Below are positions 40,541 to 51,188 of a DNA stretch of 64,000 bases, piece by piece; the stretch's first letter is position 1, and every line of letters starts with the position of its first letter. The notes beneath the pieces were generated by a model. It was not told the DNA's origin. It ran no database searches and saw nothing but the letters and a program-made list of their open reading frames with translations. This DNA is from Paucibacter sp. KBW04 (GTDB lineage: Bacteria > Pseudomonadota > Gammaproteobacteria > Burkholderiales > Burkholderiaceae_C), in NCBI RefSeq assembly GCF_003852425.1, contig NZ_QAJN01000011.1:62001-126000 (forward strand). The letters run 5' to 3'. Both the position numbers and the translations under genes were made by a program.

Positions 40541-40616
40541 AGCTCAGGCGGATCTTGCGCGCCTCTCCATAAGTTTCATTTTAGATATTGCTTTTGACGG
40601 GAATTCCCGAGACAAT

Positions 40617-40637
40617 AGTTGCATTCAAAATGCAACT
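40617..40637. promoter_or_regulatory. NsrR-type operator
   Basis: Halves AGTTGCATT and AATGCAACT are spaced by CAA, making a 21-bp palindrome. It matches the known NsrR pattern (AAGATGCATTT and its complement) in its core GCATT/AATGC. It lies 14 bases before the DUF2249 start, and nsrR itself is 1.6 kb away. Repression would end when NO damages the NsrR cluster. Confidence 0.7.
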
Positions 40638-40650
40638 TATAGGGATCGAC

Positions 40651-40938
40651 ATGAATTCCGTCTCCACCGCCGCTGCCATCATCGATGTACGCCAGATCCC
40701 GCCATCTCAGCGCCACGGCCTGATCTTTCAGCACTTTGAAAGCCTGCCCATTGGCGCCTGGTTTGACTTGCATAGCGACCACGAGCCGCTGCCGCTGAAG
40801 CAGCAATTCCAATCTCTCTGGCCGGACCAGTTTGATTGGGAAGTGCTGGAAGGCGGGCCGCAGCAATGGCGCCTTCGTATTGGCCGGCGCCCCGCCGGCA
40901 AGAGCTGCTGCGGATGCTGCAGCGGCGCCGCGAACTGA
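40651..40938 (+). CDS. DUF2249 protein
   Basis: This 95-residue protein has IDVRQIPPSQRHGLIFQHFE and LPIGAWFDLHSDHEPLPLKQ with the conserved D-H-x-P-x-P-L. The C-terminal CCGCCSG may bind metal. Members occur with hemerythrins, NorV-like and NnrS proteins. Here it is behind an NsrR-type operator and 24 bases before nnrS. Confidence 0.82.
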   Translation: MNSVSTAAAIIDVRQIPPSQRHGLIFQHFESLPIGAWFDLHSDHEPLPLKQQFQSLWPDQFDWEVLEGGPQQWRLRIGRRPAGKSCCGCCSGAAN

Positions 40939-40962
40939 TCCCGGCTGAGCACAGAGGTCGCC

Positions 40963-42183
40963 ATGAGTAAGGTATTCCTGCAATTGCAAGAGCCGCCCCT
41001 GCGGCTCCGGCCAGGCGAAGGGCTGGCCCTTTGGGGCTTGGGCTTTCGCCCTTTCTATTTGCTGGCGGCCACGCTCGCCCTGCTGTCCGTGCCTTTGTGG
41101 GCGCTGCAATTCAGTGGCCTGCTGGGTCATGGCGGCCTGCGCGGCTCGTTCTGGCATGCCCATGAGATGGTGTTCGGCTACGCGCTGGCCATCATCATCG
41201 GCTTTCTGTTTACGGCCGGTCGCAATTGGTCGGGCCAGCCTACACCGACTGGCCGGCCGCTGATGGCCTTGGCTGCCCTTTGGGTGCTGGCCCGCGTGCT
41301 GGTGCTCTCGCCTTGGCTCTGGGCTTCGCTGCTGGTCAATGTGGCCGTGCCGTGGCTGGCTGCCTGGGGTCTGTGGCGGGCTTTGCACGCCGGTGGCAAC
41401 AAGCGCAACTACTTCTTTGTCGGCTTGCTGCTGGCCATCGGCCTGGCCACCGCTGCCCTGCATCTGAGTGAATTGGGCCTCTTGGCGCAGTTGCCCCTGC
41501 CGGCAGCGCTGGCCCGCGGTTTGGGTCTGCCCTTGGCATTGGATCTTCTGCTCTTCATCATCGCGGTGATGGCCGGGCGCGTATTGCCCATGTTCTCCAA
41601 CAACGGCGTGCCCGGCATGAATGCCCGGCGCGATGACCGGGTGGAGCGTGTCGCCTTAGGCAGCGTCTTGCTGCTTGCGGCTGGCGATGCCGTGGGCCTG
41701 ACTGGGCCGGCCATGCTCTTGCCCCTGCTTGCGGCCCTCGTAGCCCATGGCTGGCGCTTTGCGCTGTGGCAGCCCTGGAAGACCCTGAGCAACCCTCTGG
41801 TCTGGGTGCTGCACGCGGCCTACGCATGGCTGCTGCTGCATTTGGCCCTGCGCGCGGCGGCGGCGCTGCAATGGCTGCCGGCCCCGCTGGCCACCCATGC
41901 CCTCACGGTCGGCCTGATTGGCCTGATCACCCTGGGCATGATCACCCGCACCGCACTGGGCCACACCGGCCGGCCCCTGAAGGCCGGCCCCATTGAGACC
42001 GCCGCCTACCTGGCCATGTTGGCCGCGGCCCTGTTGCGCGTCTTTCTGCCGCTGCTGATGCCGGCCGCCCTGCTGCAAGCGGTCTGGCTTTCCGCCACAC
42101 TCTGGGCCACGGCATTCGCACTGTATTTGTGGCGTTATGGGCCCATGCTGCTGCGCCCGCGCATCGACGGCCTGCCCGGCTGA
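40963..42183 (+). CDS. nnrS: NnrS family membrane protein
   Basis: This 406-residue protein has about 12 membrane helices. The family motifs are RPFYLLAATLAL and FWHAHEMVFGYALAIIIGFL (His pair near residues 66-68). RVLPMFSNNGVPG and GLITLGMITRTALGHTGRPL with its His follow. NnrS binds heme and copper and protects cells from NO and iron-nitrosyl stress. It follows the DUF2249 gene by 24 bases. Confidence 0.92.
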   Translation: MSKVFLQLQEPPLRLRPGEGLALWGLGFRPFYLLAATLALLSVPLWALQFSGLLGHGGLRGSFWHAHEMVFGYALAIIIGFLFTAGRNWSGQPTPTGRPLMALAALWVLARVLVLSPWLWASLLVNVAVPWLAAWGLWRALHAGGNKRNYFFVGLLLAIGLATAALHLSELGLLAQLPLPAALARGLGLPLALDLLLFIIAVMAGRVLPMFSNNGVPGMNARRDDRVERVALGSVLLLAAGDAVGLTGPAMLLPLLAALVAHGWRFALWQPWKTLSNPLVWVLHAAYAWLLLHLALRAAAALQWLPAPLATHALTVGLIGLITLGMITRTALGHTGRPLKAGPIETAAYLAMLAAALLRVFLPLLMPAALLQAVWLSATLWATAFALYLWRYGPMLLRPRIDGLPG

Positions 42184-42286
42184 GAGCAGATGTAAGCCCA
42201 AGATGTAAGTCACGCCCGCAGGCTTTGAAGCCAAGGCGGCGACGCTCCCACTTTTCCACCAATCAGACCCAGCAGGAGAACACCCG

Positions 42287-42784
42287 ATGCGCCTGACCAC
42301 CATGACCGATTACGCCCTGCGCATGCTCATCTATCTGGGCCAACACCCAGAGCGACTTTGCACCACCGCAGAAATCGCGCAAGCCTATGACATCTCCGAG
42401 GCGCACCTGACCAAGATCACCCACCAGCTCGGCCTGGGCGGCTGGATCAGCACGGTGCGCGGCAAGGGTGGCGGCATGCGCCTGGCCCTGGCGCCGGGCG
42501 ACATCATGTTGGGTGAGCTGGTGCGGGCCATCGAGACGGATTTCTATCTGGTCGAATGCCTTGGCACGGGCAATGCCTGCAACCTCACCGGTCGCTGCCG
42601 GCTGACAGGCATCTTCAACGAGGCCCTGGCCGCCTTTCTGGAGCAGCTCGACCGACACAGCTTGGCCGATCTCCTGAACCCGACGCCGCCGGGTGACGCT
42701 GCAGGCATCCGAGAGATCAAGCTCGGCATGCCCCTTCCCGCCCCAGCCAGCCGCCGCAAGAAGGGCAACCATGACCCAGCCTGA
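42287..42784 (+). CDS. nsrR: NO-sensing repressor NsrR
   Basis: This 165-residue Rrf2-family regulator has the start MRLTTMTDYALRMLIYLG and the HTH TTAEIAQAYDISEAHLTKIT. The Fe-S ligands Cys91, Cys98 and Cys104 lie in CLGTGNACNLTGRC, as in NsrR. It binds a 2Fe-2S or 4Fe-4S cluster that NO destroys. Its end overlaps ccoG by 14 bases. Tandem AGATGTAAG copies at 42,188 and 42,201 in front resemble its half-site. Confidence 0.9.
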   Translation: MRLTTMTDYALRMLIYLGQHPERLCTTAEIAQAYDISEAHLTKITHQLGLGGWISTVRGKGGGMRLALAPGDIMLGELVRAIETDFYLVECLGTGNACNLTGRCRLTGIFNEALAAFLEQLDRHSLADLLNPTPPGDAAGIREIKLGMPLPAPASRRKKGNHDPA

Positions 42785-44195
42785 CAGCCCGGCTTTGCCG
42801 CGGCGGGTGATTCCACTCTACGCGGCTGAAACCAAGGTGTACCCCCGCTCGGTCACCGGCCGCTTTGCCAATTGGCGTTGGCTCATGGTGGCGCTGACCC
42901 AGCTCTTCTTCTACGGCATGCCCTGGCTGCAATGGAACGGCCGCCAAGCCCTGCTCTTCGATCTGGAAGCCGGCCGCTTTTATGTGCTGGGCCTGCTGCT
43001 CTACCCGCAGGACTTCATCTACCTGGCGGCCTTGCTGGTGCTCAGCGCCCTGGCCCTGTTCTTCTTCACGGCTGTGGCCGGACGCCTATGGTGTGGCTAC
43101 AGCTGCCCGCAAACGGTCTATACCGAGATGTTCCTCTGGATCGAGCGACACACCGAAGGCGACCGGCAAGCCCGCATGCGCCTGGACCGCGAACCCTGGT
43201 CCTGGCCCAAGATGGGGCGCAAATGCGCCAAGCACGGTGGCTGGCTCGCTCTGTCGCTGCTGACCGGATTCAGCTTTGTGGCTTATTTCATTCCGGTGCG
43301 CGAACTGGCCGGTCAAGTGATGAGCCTGAGCCTGCAGGCTTGGCCCTTGTTCTGGGTGCTGTTCTATGCCGGAGCCACCTATGGCAACGCCGGATTTCTA
43401 CGCGAGCAGATGTGTAAATACATCTGCCCCTATGCCCGCTTCCAAAGCGCCCTGATCGACGCCGACTCCTTGATCATCAGCTACGACGCTCGGCGCGGCG
43501 AGCCGCGCGGCGCTCGCTCACGCAAGCAAGAACTAGCGCCCCAGACAAGCGGCGCCGCTGATTGCGTGGATTGCACCCTGTGCGTGCAGGTTTGCCCCAC
43601 CGGCATTGACATCCGCAATGGCTTGCAAAACGAGTGCATAGGCTGCGCCGCCTGCATTGATGTTTGCGACCAGGTGATGGACAAGGTTGGCGCGCCACGA
43701 GGCTTGATTCGCTATGCCACCGAGAACGGCATCACCGGTCAATGGAGCCGCAAGCAAATGCTGGCGCGCGTGCTGCGGCCGCGGGTGCTGCTCTACGGCG
43801 CGGCCTTGATGGCGCTCAGTCTGGCCTTCGTTTTCAGCGTGTATCAGCGTGATGCGCTTTTGATCAATGTGATCAAAGACCGCCAAGTCATGGCGCGCCA
43901 AGTTGGCGAGGGCGAAATCGAAAACATCTACCGCCTGCAATTGATCAACCGCACCGAGCGGCCCTTACAACTGCGCTTGCGGGCCGATGGCCTGCCGGGG
44001 CTGCAACTGCTGACCCAGGGCGCGGAAAGCATCAGCGTGGCGCCTTCCAGCATTGGCACCCTGCCGGTGCAGTTGCGTCTGCCGCCCAACGCTGGGTTGG
44101 CGTCCGGCGCACACCCCGTTCAGATTGAGGCGCAGGAGTTGGGTGGCGGCGCCAAAACTTTCACGGCCAAAGCCGTGTTCTTTGTCCCTCGCTAG
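42771..44195 (+). CDS. ccoG: CcoG-type cytochrome oxidase assembly ferredoxin
   Basis: This 474-residue membrane protein starts at ATG 42,771. It has N-terminal helices, CGYSCPQTVYTEMFLWIE near residue 107, and several more helices. Two 4Fe-4S motifs, CVDCTLCVQVCP and CIGCAACIDVCD, lie at about residues 264-300. A periplasmic immunoglobulin-like FixG end follows. CcoG (FixG/RdxI) reduces copper for cbb3 oxidase. Placement within an NO gene set is unusual, as ccoNOP is not in the window. Confidence 0.9.
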   Translation: MTQPDSPALPRRVIPLYAAETKVYPRSVTGRFANWRWLMVALTQLFFYGMPWLQWNGRQALLFDLEAGRFYVLGLLLYPQDFIYLAALLVLSALALFFFTAVAGRLWCGYSCPQTVYTEMFLWIERHTEGDRQARMRLDREPWSWPKMGRKCAKHGGWLALSLLTGFSFVAYFIPVRELAGQVMSLSLQAWPLFWVLFYAGATYGNAGFLREQMCKYICPYARFQSALIDADSLIISYDARRGEPRGARSRKQELAPQTSGAADCVDCTLCVQVCPTGIDIRNGLQNECIGCAACIDVCDQVMDKVGAPRGLIRYATENGITGQWSRKQMLARVLRPRVLLYGAALMALSLAFVFSVYQRDALLINVIKDRQVMARQVGEGEIENIYRLQLINRTERPLQLRLRADGLPGLQLLTQGAESISVAPSSIGTLPVQLRLPPNAGLASGAHPVQIEAQELGGGAKTFTAKAVFFVPR

Positions 44196-44209
44196 CGCTG
44201 GCGCAGATC

Positions 44210-45403
44210 TTGGCCTCAGCGCACCGCCCCTTCTTCAGCGCCGCAGCCGCGGTTTGGTTGGGTGCTGCTGGTTTCTGGGCCTGGCAATTGCTGGGTTCAG
44301 CGCCCCATGCAGCCTTGCTGCTGCCCGCCGGCCTGCTGCATGGCTGGAGCATGAGCTTGGGCTTCATGCCCCTCTTCATCGCCGGCTTTGCGCTGACCAC
44401 GTTGCCGCGCTGGTTGGGCCTTCCAATGCTGCCGGCCGGGGCGGTCTTTTGGCTCAGCGCATGGCTTGCCGCCCTGGGCTGGGCCTTGCTGCTGGTCGGC
44501 GCGGCAATGGGCTGGCGGGGCACTGCCGCCCTGGGCGCGGCGATGCCCGCCCTGATGTTGGGTGATGTCAGCCGGCGCCTTTGGGCTGAATGCCGCCGCC
44601 ATGACGCCAGGGATTCGGGCCATGCGCGGGGGCTTGCCCTGGGGCTGCTCGTGCTGGCCCTGTGTCAAGCCCTGGCAGCCCTCGCGCTGCTCGGCGAGCA
44701 AGTCTTGCTGCTGCGCCTAGCCATCCATGCCGGGCTGAACCTCGGCGTGGCCGGCGTGTTTGCCCTGGCCTTGCAGCGGCTTACGCCCTTCTTGCATCAA
44801 GACGGGCGGCGCCAACCTCTGCTCTTGATTGCCCTGCTGAGCGGCCTGGCCTTACGCGCCGCACTGGATTTCGCCACTTTGCTGGCCTACCCGCCGTCTG
44901 CTCTTGTGGCCTGGACCAGCGCCACGGCATTGCTTGGCCTGGGGATCTGGCTCTGGCGCGATGCCTGGGCGCCGGAGCTGGCTGCGGCACGGCGCACGCC
45001 CCTGGTCGCACAACTGCATTTGGGCTATCTCTGGCTGGGCCTGAGCTTTCTCTTGGGCGCCGCGGCTTTGGCCGCCGCCGCCATCGACCGCCCGGGCTGG
45101 CTCGGCCTGGCCCCGCAACACGCCATGAGCCTGGGCTTTATGGGCAGCACCTTGCTGGCCATGGTCAGCCGGGTCAGCGCTGTGCAGCAAGGCCGCAGCG
45201 TGGCGGTGGATCGCCCGCTTTGGGCCATGCAAGCGCTTCTGCAAGCGACGACCTTGATCCGCCTCGTGGCCGAATTCAGTAACCATCGCGGCCTGCTGCT
45301 GGCCTTGGCTGGCGGCGGCTTCGCGCTCTTAGCGCTGAGCTGGAACTGCCGCTATCTACCCTGGTTCCTGAGCCCCAATCAAACAAAGAGAAGCAATCGA
45401 TGA
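44210..45403 (+). CDS. NnrS-like membrane protein
   Basis: This 397-residue protein starts at TTG 44,210. It has ten to twelve hydrophobic segments and NnrS-like motifs HGWSMSLGFMPLFIAGFALT, HAGLNLGVAGVFALALQRL and QHAMSLGFMGSTLLAMVSRV. A second NnrS-related protein in one cluster may have another ligand. It overlaps the DUF59 gene by four bases. Confidence 0.78.
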   Translation: MASAHRPFFSAAAAVWLGAAGFWAWQLLGSAPHAALLLPAGLLHGWSMSLGFMPLFIAGFALTTLPRWLGLPMLPAGAVFWLSAWLAALGWALLLVGAAMGWRGTAALGAAMPALMLGDVSRRLWAECRRHDARDSGHARGLALGLLVLALCQALAALALLGEQVLLLRLAIHAGLNLGVAGVFALALQRLTPFLHQDGRRQPLLLIALLSGLALRAALDFATLLAYPPSALVAWTSATALLGLGIWLWRDAWAPELAAARRTPLVAQLHLGYLWLGLSFLLGAAALAAAAIDRPGWLGLAPQHAMSLGFMGSTLLAMVSRVSAVQQGRSVAVDRPLWAMQALLQATTLIRLVAEFSNHRGLLLALAGGGFALLALSWNCRYLPWFLSPNQTKRSNR

Positions 45404-45732
45404 ATGATTCAGACATGGACGCCTTGCGTCTTCGCATCTTGGCCGCCCTGGACAAGGTCTTGGACCCCGAGATTGGTGAAAGCATCGTGGCGCTTGGACT
45501 GCTGGAGTCGCTAACTCTGAGCCCCGGCTTGGCGGAACTGCTGCTCATTCCCACCAGTGCCACCTGCCCGATGGCGGACCAACTCATGGATGAAGCCGGC
45601 TGCGTCATCGAAGCAGAATGCCCGCCGGATTGGCGTATCGAAGTCGATATGGACTGGGGCCTGATATGGTCGCCCAAGCGCATGACGCCGGCCTTGCGCC
45701 AACGCCTCGGCTGGCCAGAGCCGCAGGCATGA
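45400..45732 (+). CDS. DUF59/MIP18-family metal-cluster assembly protein
   Basis: This 110-residue protein has LDKVLDPEIGESIVALGLLE (DPE motif) and a Cys in SATCPMADQL. The end DWGLIWSPKRMTPALRQRLG resembles PaaD/SufT-like scaffolds. Members help to load Fe-S clusters. It may serve CcoG, NsrR or the NO-linked enzymes around it. It overlaps both neighbours by four bases. Confidence 0.85.
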   Translation: MNDSDMDALRLRILAALDKVLDPEIGESIVALGLLESLTLSPGLAELLLIPTSATCPMADQLMDEAGCVIEAECPPDWRIEVDMDWGLIWSPKRMTPALRQRLGWPEPQA

Positions 45733-46850
45733 GCACGCGCCGCAAGCCCGGGCCCAGCCACTGGGCACGCATCGTGACTCGCCTGTGCCTAGCCCTGGCG
45801 GCCTTGAACTTGTTGGGCGCGCTAGCCGGCGGCCTGGCCCGCTTCGGCTGGCAGGTCTTGCCCGCGCCATTGGCCGCACAGGTGTTGCAAGAGCACGGCG
45901 CCTTGCTGATGGCCGGATTTTTCGCCAGCTTGATCAGCCTGGAGCGCGCCCTTGCCTTGCACCGTGGCACCTGGCTGCCCCTGCTGTCGGGTCTGGCCGG
46001 GCTGTTGGCAATGGCTGGTCTTGCGGCTTGGGCTGCCTGGGCATGGCTCTTGTCCAGCATCGGCCTGTGTGGCCTGTATCTGTGGGCGGCGCGCACACGC
46101 GCCATGTCTTTGCCCCTGGCCGTCGAAGCCAGCGGCGCCGCAGCCCTGGTGTGGGCGGCACTGGCCTATGCCTTGGGCAACCTGGAGCAAGCACGCTGGG
46201 CCTGGAGTTTGTTCTTGCTGCTGACCATTGTTGGCGAACGGCGTGAGTTGATGCGCTTGCGCCCCCTGCCCACCTGGGCGAGCCGGCTCTTTCTTTTGGC
46301 CTGGGCGCTGCTTAGCCTAGCGGCCGTGCTTTTGATGGGACCCCGATCGCATTGGGGCGCGCAACTGGGCTGGCTGCTCTTTGGCCTACTGGCCCTATGG
46401 CTGCTGGCTTTCGATCTGGCCCGCCTGCAGTGGCGCCAAAGTGGCTGGGCCGGCCATACGGCGCGCTGCTTGATGGTGGGCTATGGCTGGCTCTTGGCGG
46501 CCAGCGCGGTGGGGCTCAGCGGCCAAGGCGGCGTGGGCGGTGTGGCCTGGCACCTGATGTGGCTGGGCTTTGTCTTCGCCATGGTCTTCGCCCATGTGCC
46601 CATCATGTTGCCCGTGCTGCTGGGCCAGCGCCCGCTCTACAGTGCTTGGGCCTTGCTGCCACTTGGCCTGATGGCTTTGAGCTTGTTGCTGCGGACTCTT
46701 GCGGTGCTCACGCAGCGGTCCGACTGGCTCGTTTGGGCCGGTGCGGGGCATGGCCTGGCGCTTGTGAGCTTTGTGCTGATCGTGGCCCTGCTGTGCAAGG
46801 CCGAAGCTCAGCGGCTGACGCTGGCTTTGCAAAAACCGCGCAGCCGTTGA
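45729..46850 (+). CDS. Uncharacterised polytopic membrane protein of the NO cluster
   Basis: This 373-residue protein starts at ATG 45,729 (ATGA overlap). About ten hydrophobic segments alternate with short loops. Conserved-looking HGALLMAGFFASLISLERAL, GERRELMRLRPLP and MWLGFVFAMVFAHVPIM carry His residues suited to heme or metal. It resembles proteins found beside nnrS in denitrifiers, but no characterised family is recognised. Its end overlaps the convergent Crp/Fnr gene by 43 bases. Confidence 0.7.
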   Translation: MSTRRKPGPSHWARIVTRLCLALAALNLLGALAGGLARFGWQVLPAPLAAQVLQEHGALLMAGFFASLISLERALALHRGTWLPLLSGLAGLLAMAGLAAWAAWAWLLSSIGLCGLYLWAARTRAMSLPLAVEASGAAALVWAALAYALGNLEQARWAWSLFLLLTIVGERRELMRLRPLPTWASRLFLLAWALLSLAAVLLMGPRSHWGAQLGWLLFGLLALWLLAFDLARLQWRQSGWAGHTARCLMVGYGWLLAASAVGLSGQGGVGGVAWHLMWLGFVFAMVFAHVPIMLPVLLGQRPLYSAWALLPLGLMALSLLLRTLAVLTQRSDWLVWAGAGHGLALVSFVLIVALLCKAEAQRLTLALQKPRSR

Positions 46851-47566
46851 ACATCGGGGATCCAGACTTCGCTGTGCTGCATCTCGATCAAGCCGCTCTC
46901 CTGAAACTGCCGCAGCGTGCGTGACAAGGTTTCAGGCGTGGCGCCAAGCTGTGCGGCTAGGTCACGTTTGAGCTCGCTGATGATCAGATGGTCGGCGCTA
47001 TCTGACTGCTGCAACTGCACCAGCAGCCATTCGGCCAAGCGCACCGGGAAGTCCTTGATGGTCAGCGCCTGGCGGGCCGCAATGGCTTCGCAGCTGAACC
47101 TGGACAGGCTGGCCAACAAGGCGCCCAGCAGCACCGGCTCCTCTCGACTCAGCCGCAGCACCTCGGTGGCCGGGAACTCATGCGCCAGCACCGCCGTGGT
47201 GGCGATGGCGGTCTCAGGGTAGAGCGAACCGCTCCAGGCACTCGATAAGTCCAGCCATTGGCCGGCGCTCAGCGAGTGGCTTTGCCACCACTTGCCCTTT
47301 TCCGAGCGCTTACCCATGCTGACCTTGCCGCGCACCAGCAGCCACAGGCTGCCCTTGTTGGCAAAGCCTTCGTGCAGCACCCGACCGCGGGCGCGCACCC
47401 GGTGGCTGCGGCCCAGGCCGGCCAGCTCGTTCAGGGTTTGCGGCACATCGAGCAGCGCCGGCCACGCCTGCTCCAAGGCCTGGCGCACTTGCCTGGCTTG
47501 AAGCTGTGCTGGGCTGAGCTGCGGGCCGCTGTACGGGGTGGTTTCTGAGTGAATCAAAGCATTCAT
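46808..47566 (-). CDS. Crp/Fnr-family regulator without Fe-S cysteines
   Basis: This 252-residue protein has a cyclic-nucleotide-type beta-barrel (GRVLHEGFANKGSLWLLVRG) and a C-terminal HTH (ELKRDLAAQLGATPETLSRT, then LRQFQESGLIEMQ). No N-terminal Cys cluster is present, so it is not a classical Fnr. It is divergent from nirS and may control it. The 47,643 sequence TTGACCTGGCATAA upstream is only a weak box. Confidence 0.85.
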   Translation of the reverse strand: MNALIHSETTPYSGPQLSPAQLQARQVRQALEQAWPALLDVPQTLNELAGLGRSHRVRARGRVLHEGFANKGSLWLLVRGKVSMGKRSEKGKWWQSHSLSAGQWLDLSSAWSGSLYPETAIATTAVLAHEFPATEVLRLSREEPVLLGALLASLSRFSCEAIAARQALTIKDFPVRLAEWLLVQLQQSDSADHLIISELKRDLAAQLGATPETLSRTLRQFQESGLIEMQHSEVWIPDVQRLRGFCKASVSR

Positions 47567-49836
<2,270 letters not shown>

Positions 49837-49841
49837 TCGCC

Positions 49842-49868
49842 GGGGAGGCGTGCCCGCCTCCCCTTTTT
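49842..49868 (+). terminator. Terminator after nirS
   Basis: A 9-bp perfect stem GGGGAGGCG/CGCCTCCCC with a four-base loop and T5 lies six bases after the nirS stop. It would separate nirS from nirM unless it is leaky. Confidence 0.88.
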
Positions 49869-49870
49869 AT

Positions 49871-49891
49871 CCGAGGGGCTTGGCCCCTCGG
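49871..49891 (+). other. Second hairpin before nirM
   Basis: A 9-bp stem CCGAGGGGC/GCCCCTCGG with a TTG loop, without a T-run, lies directly behind the terminator. It may shield the nirM message or tune read-through. Confidence 0.65.
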
Positions 49892-49922
49892 CTAGCGATT
49901 CGATTCAAAGGAGACATGACAG

Positions 49923-50237
49923 ATGCGCGCACTTCCATTCATTCTGCTGGCTGCGACCGCCCTGCTGGGCGCCTCACCAGCCGCTCAGGCCAATGAAGAG
50001 GCCCTGAACAAGGCCGGCTGCATGGCCTGCCACACCAAAGACAAAAAGCTGGTGGGGCCCTCGTTCAAAGACGTGGCCGCCAAGTACCAAGGCCAGGACG
50101 CCACTGCTGCCTTGGTCCAGAAGGTTCGCACAGGCGGCAAAGGCGTGTACGGCCCCATCCCGATGCCGCCCAACCCACCCGAGAAGATCAACGATGCCGA
50201 CCTCAAGGGCGGCGTGGAGTGGATCCTCAAACAGTAG
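49923..50237 (+). CDS. nirM: Cytochrome c551-type electron donor
   Basis: This 104-residue protein has a signal peptide MRALPFILLAATALLGASPA, heme c site Cys33-Cys36-His37 (CMACH) and a PIPMPPNPP Met-ligand region. It is the usual donor for nirS and lies 86 bases behind it. GGAG lies upstream of the ATG. Confidence 0.9.
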   Translation: MRALPFILLAATALLGASPAAQANEEALNKAGCMACHTKDKKLVGPSFKDVAAKYQGQDATAALVQKVRTGGKGVYGPIPMPPNPPEKINDADLKGGVEWILKQ

Positions 50238-50484
50238 TGACTGGCTCGACCTAAGCAGCGGATGAGGCGCCTTCGGGCGCCATTTTCTTTTCGCGTAGTC
50301 ACCATTTTGTGGGGCCGACCCGTACGTACGGCTGGCATGCAGAATGGGAATTGAAACCGACTTCCCAGTGCAGTTGGCATGCTCAAATGTTGGGGACAGA
50401 TCGCGAAAAAACTCCCAACACCACTTTTCCCTTGGTGCGCCCAAACCTGCAACCCCATCGAGACCTCAATGAGCAGCGAACCTC
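50238..50484. other. Gap of about 250 bases after nirM
   Basis: It holds the nirM terminator and nothing else recognised. No gene or box was seen. Confidence 0.6.
50267..50292 (+). terminator. Terminator after nirM
   Basis: A GGCGCC-TTCG-GGCGCC hairpin with the stable TTCG loop is followed by ATTTTCTTTT. Confidence 0.85.
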
Positions 50485-51010
50485 ATGAAAACTAGAATCC
50501 AGGCAATATTGATGGCTACATTGCTTGACGGTGCAGCACTTGCGAGCGCTGCAGAAAGCCTGACTTTCAACGGCTATCACGCCGGAATGCCTAAGGCTGC
50601 TGCGAAGTCGATCGGCGTTGAAACCTGCCGAAATGGTGAAGGCCCGGCAGATACCAAAGATGCAATCTATTGCGATATCCCTGCCTCAAAGCGAAGTCTT
50701 GGCACCATGACAGCAACCAAGGCAGTTTTGGAGCTCAAAGCTCCTAGCCATGCTTCGGTAAATCAGAATTTGCTTGGTTTTCTCGGCGCCAAGCGAATCA
50801 GTCAGAGGTGCCATGCAGTCTGCATATGGAGCTCCCTCGGACGATGAAGACTACTTCTATTGGGAACGAGGTGCAGAAACAGGGAAACTCTACAAGGGGC
50901 GGCGCGGCACTTCTTACGTTACCTTTGAGTTCGATGCATCAGTCGGAAAGGCTCGAGCTAAGGCCAACCAGGCAGCTGACCAAAAGAACCGAGCACTCAG
51001 AAATTTCTAG
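50485..51010 (+). pseudogene. Frameshifted secreted hypothetical protein
   Basis: The N-terminal part (MKTRIQAILMATLLDGAALA, signal-like) stays open to 50,847. The C-terminal part (VRGAMQSAYGAPSDDEDYFYW, then YKGRRGTSYVTFEFDASVG) lies in the next frame and is open from about 50,750 to 51,010. Joining them near 50,760-50,775 gives one protein of about 173 residues. A single indel explains both frames. Function unknown. Confidence 0.65.
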
Positions 51011-51188
51011 ACTTAGTCTTCATCAACCGAGTTTCGGGAATCGCCTGAGAAGAAGAATTCCTTAGGCTAAAGAGTGCCCACCATCCACCCGCCTTTGACG
51101 CGCATGTCTGACGCTGAGCAATAGCCTGCGGCACCGCGCAATTTCCCGTCGTCTGGAACCGGCGCGCCGCATCACCCACCCTGCACCC

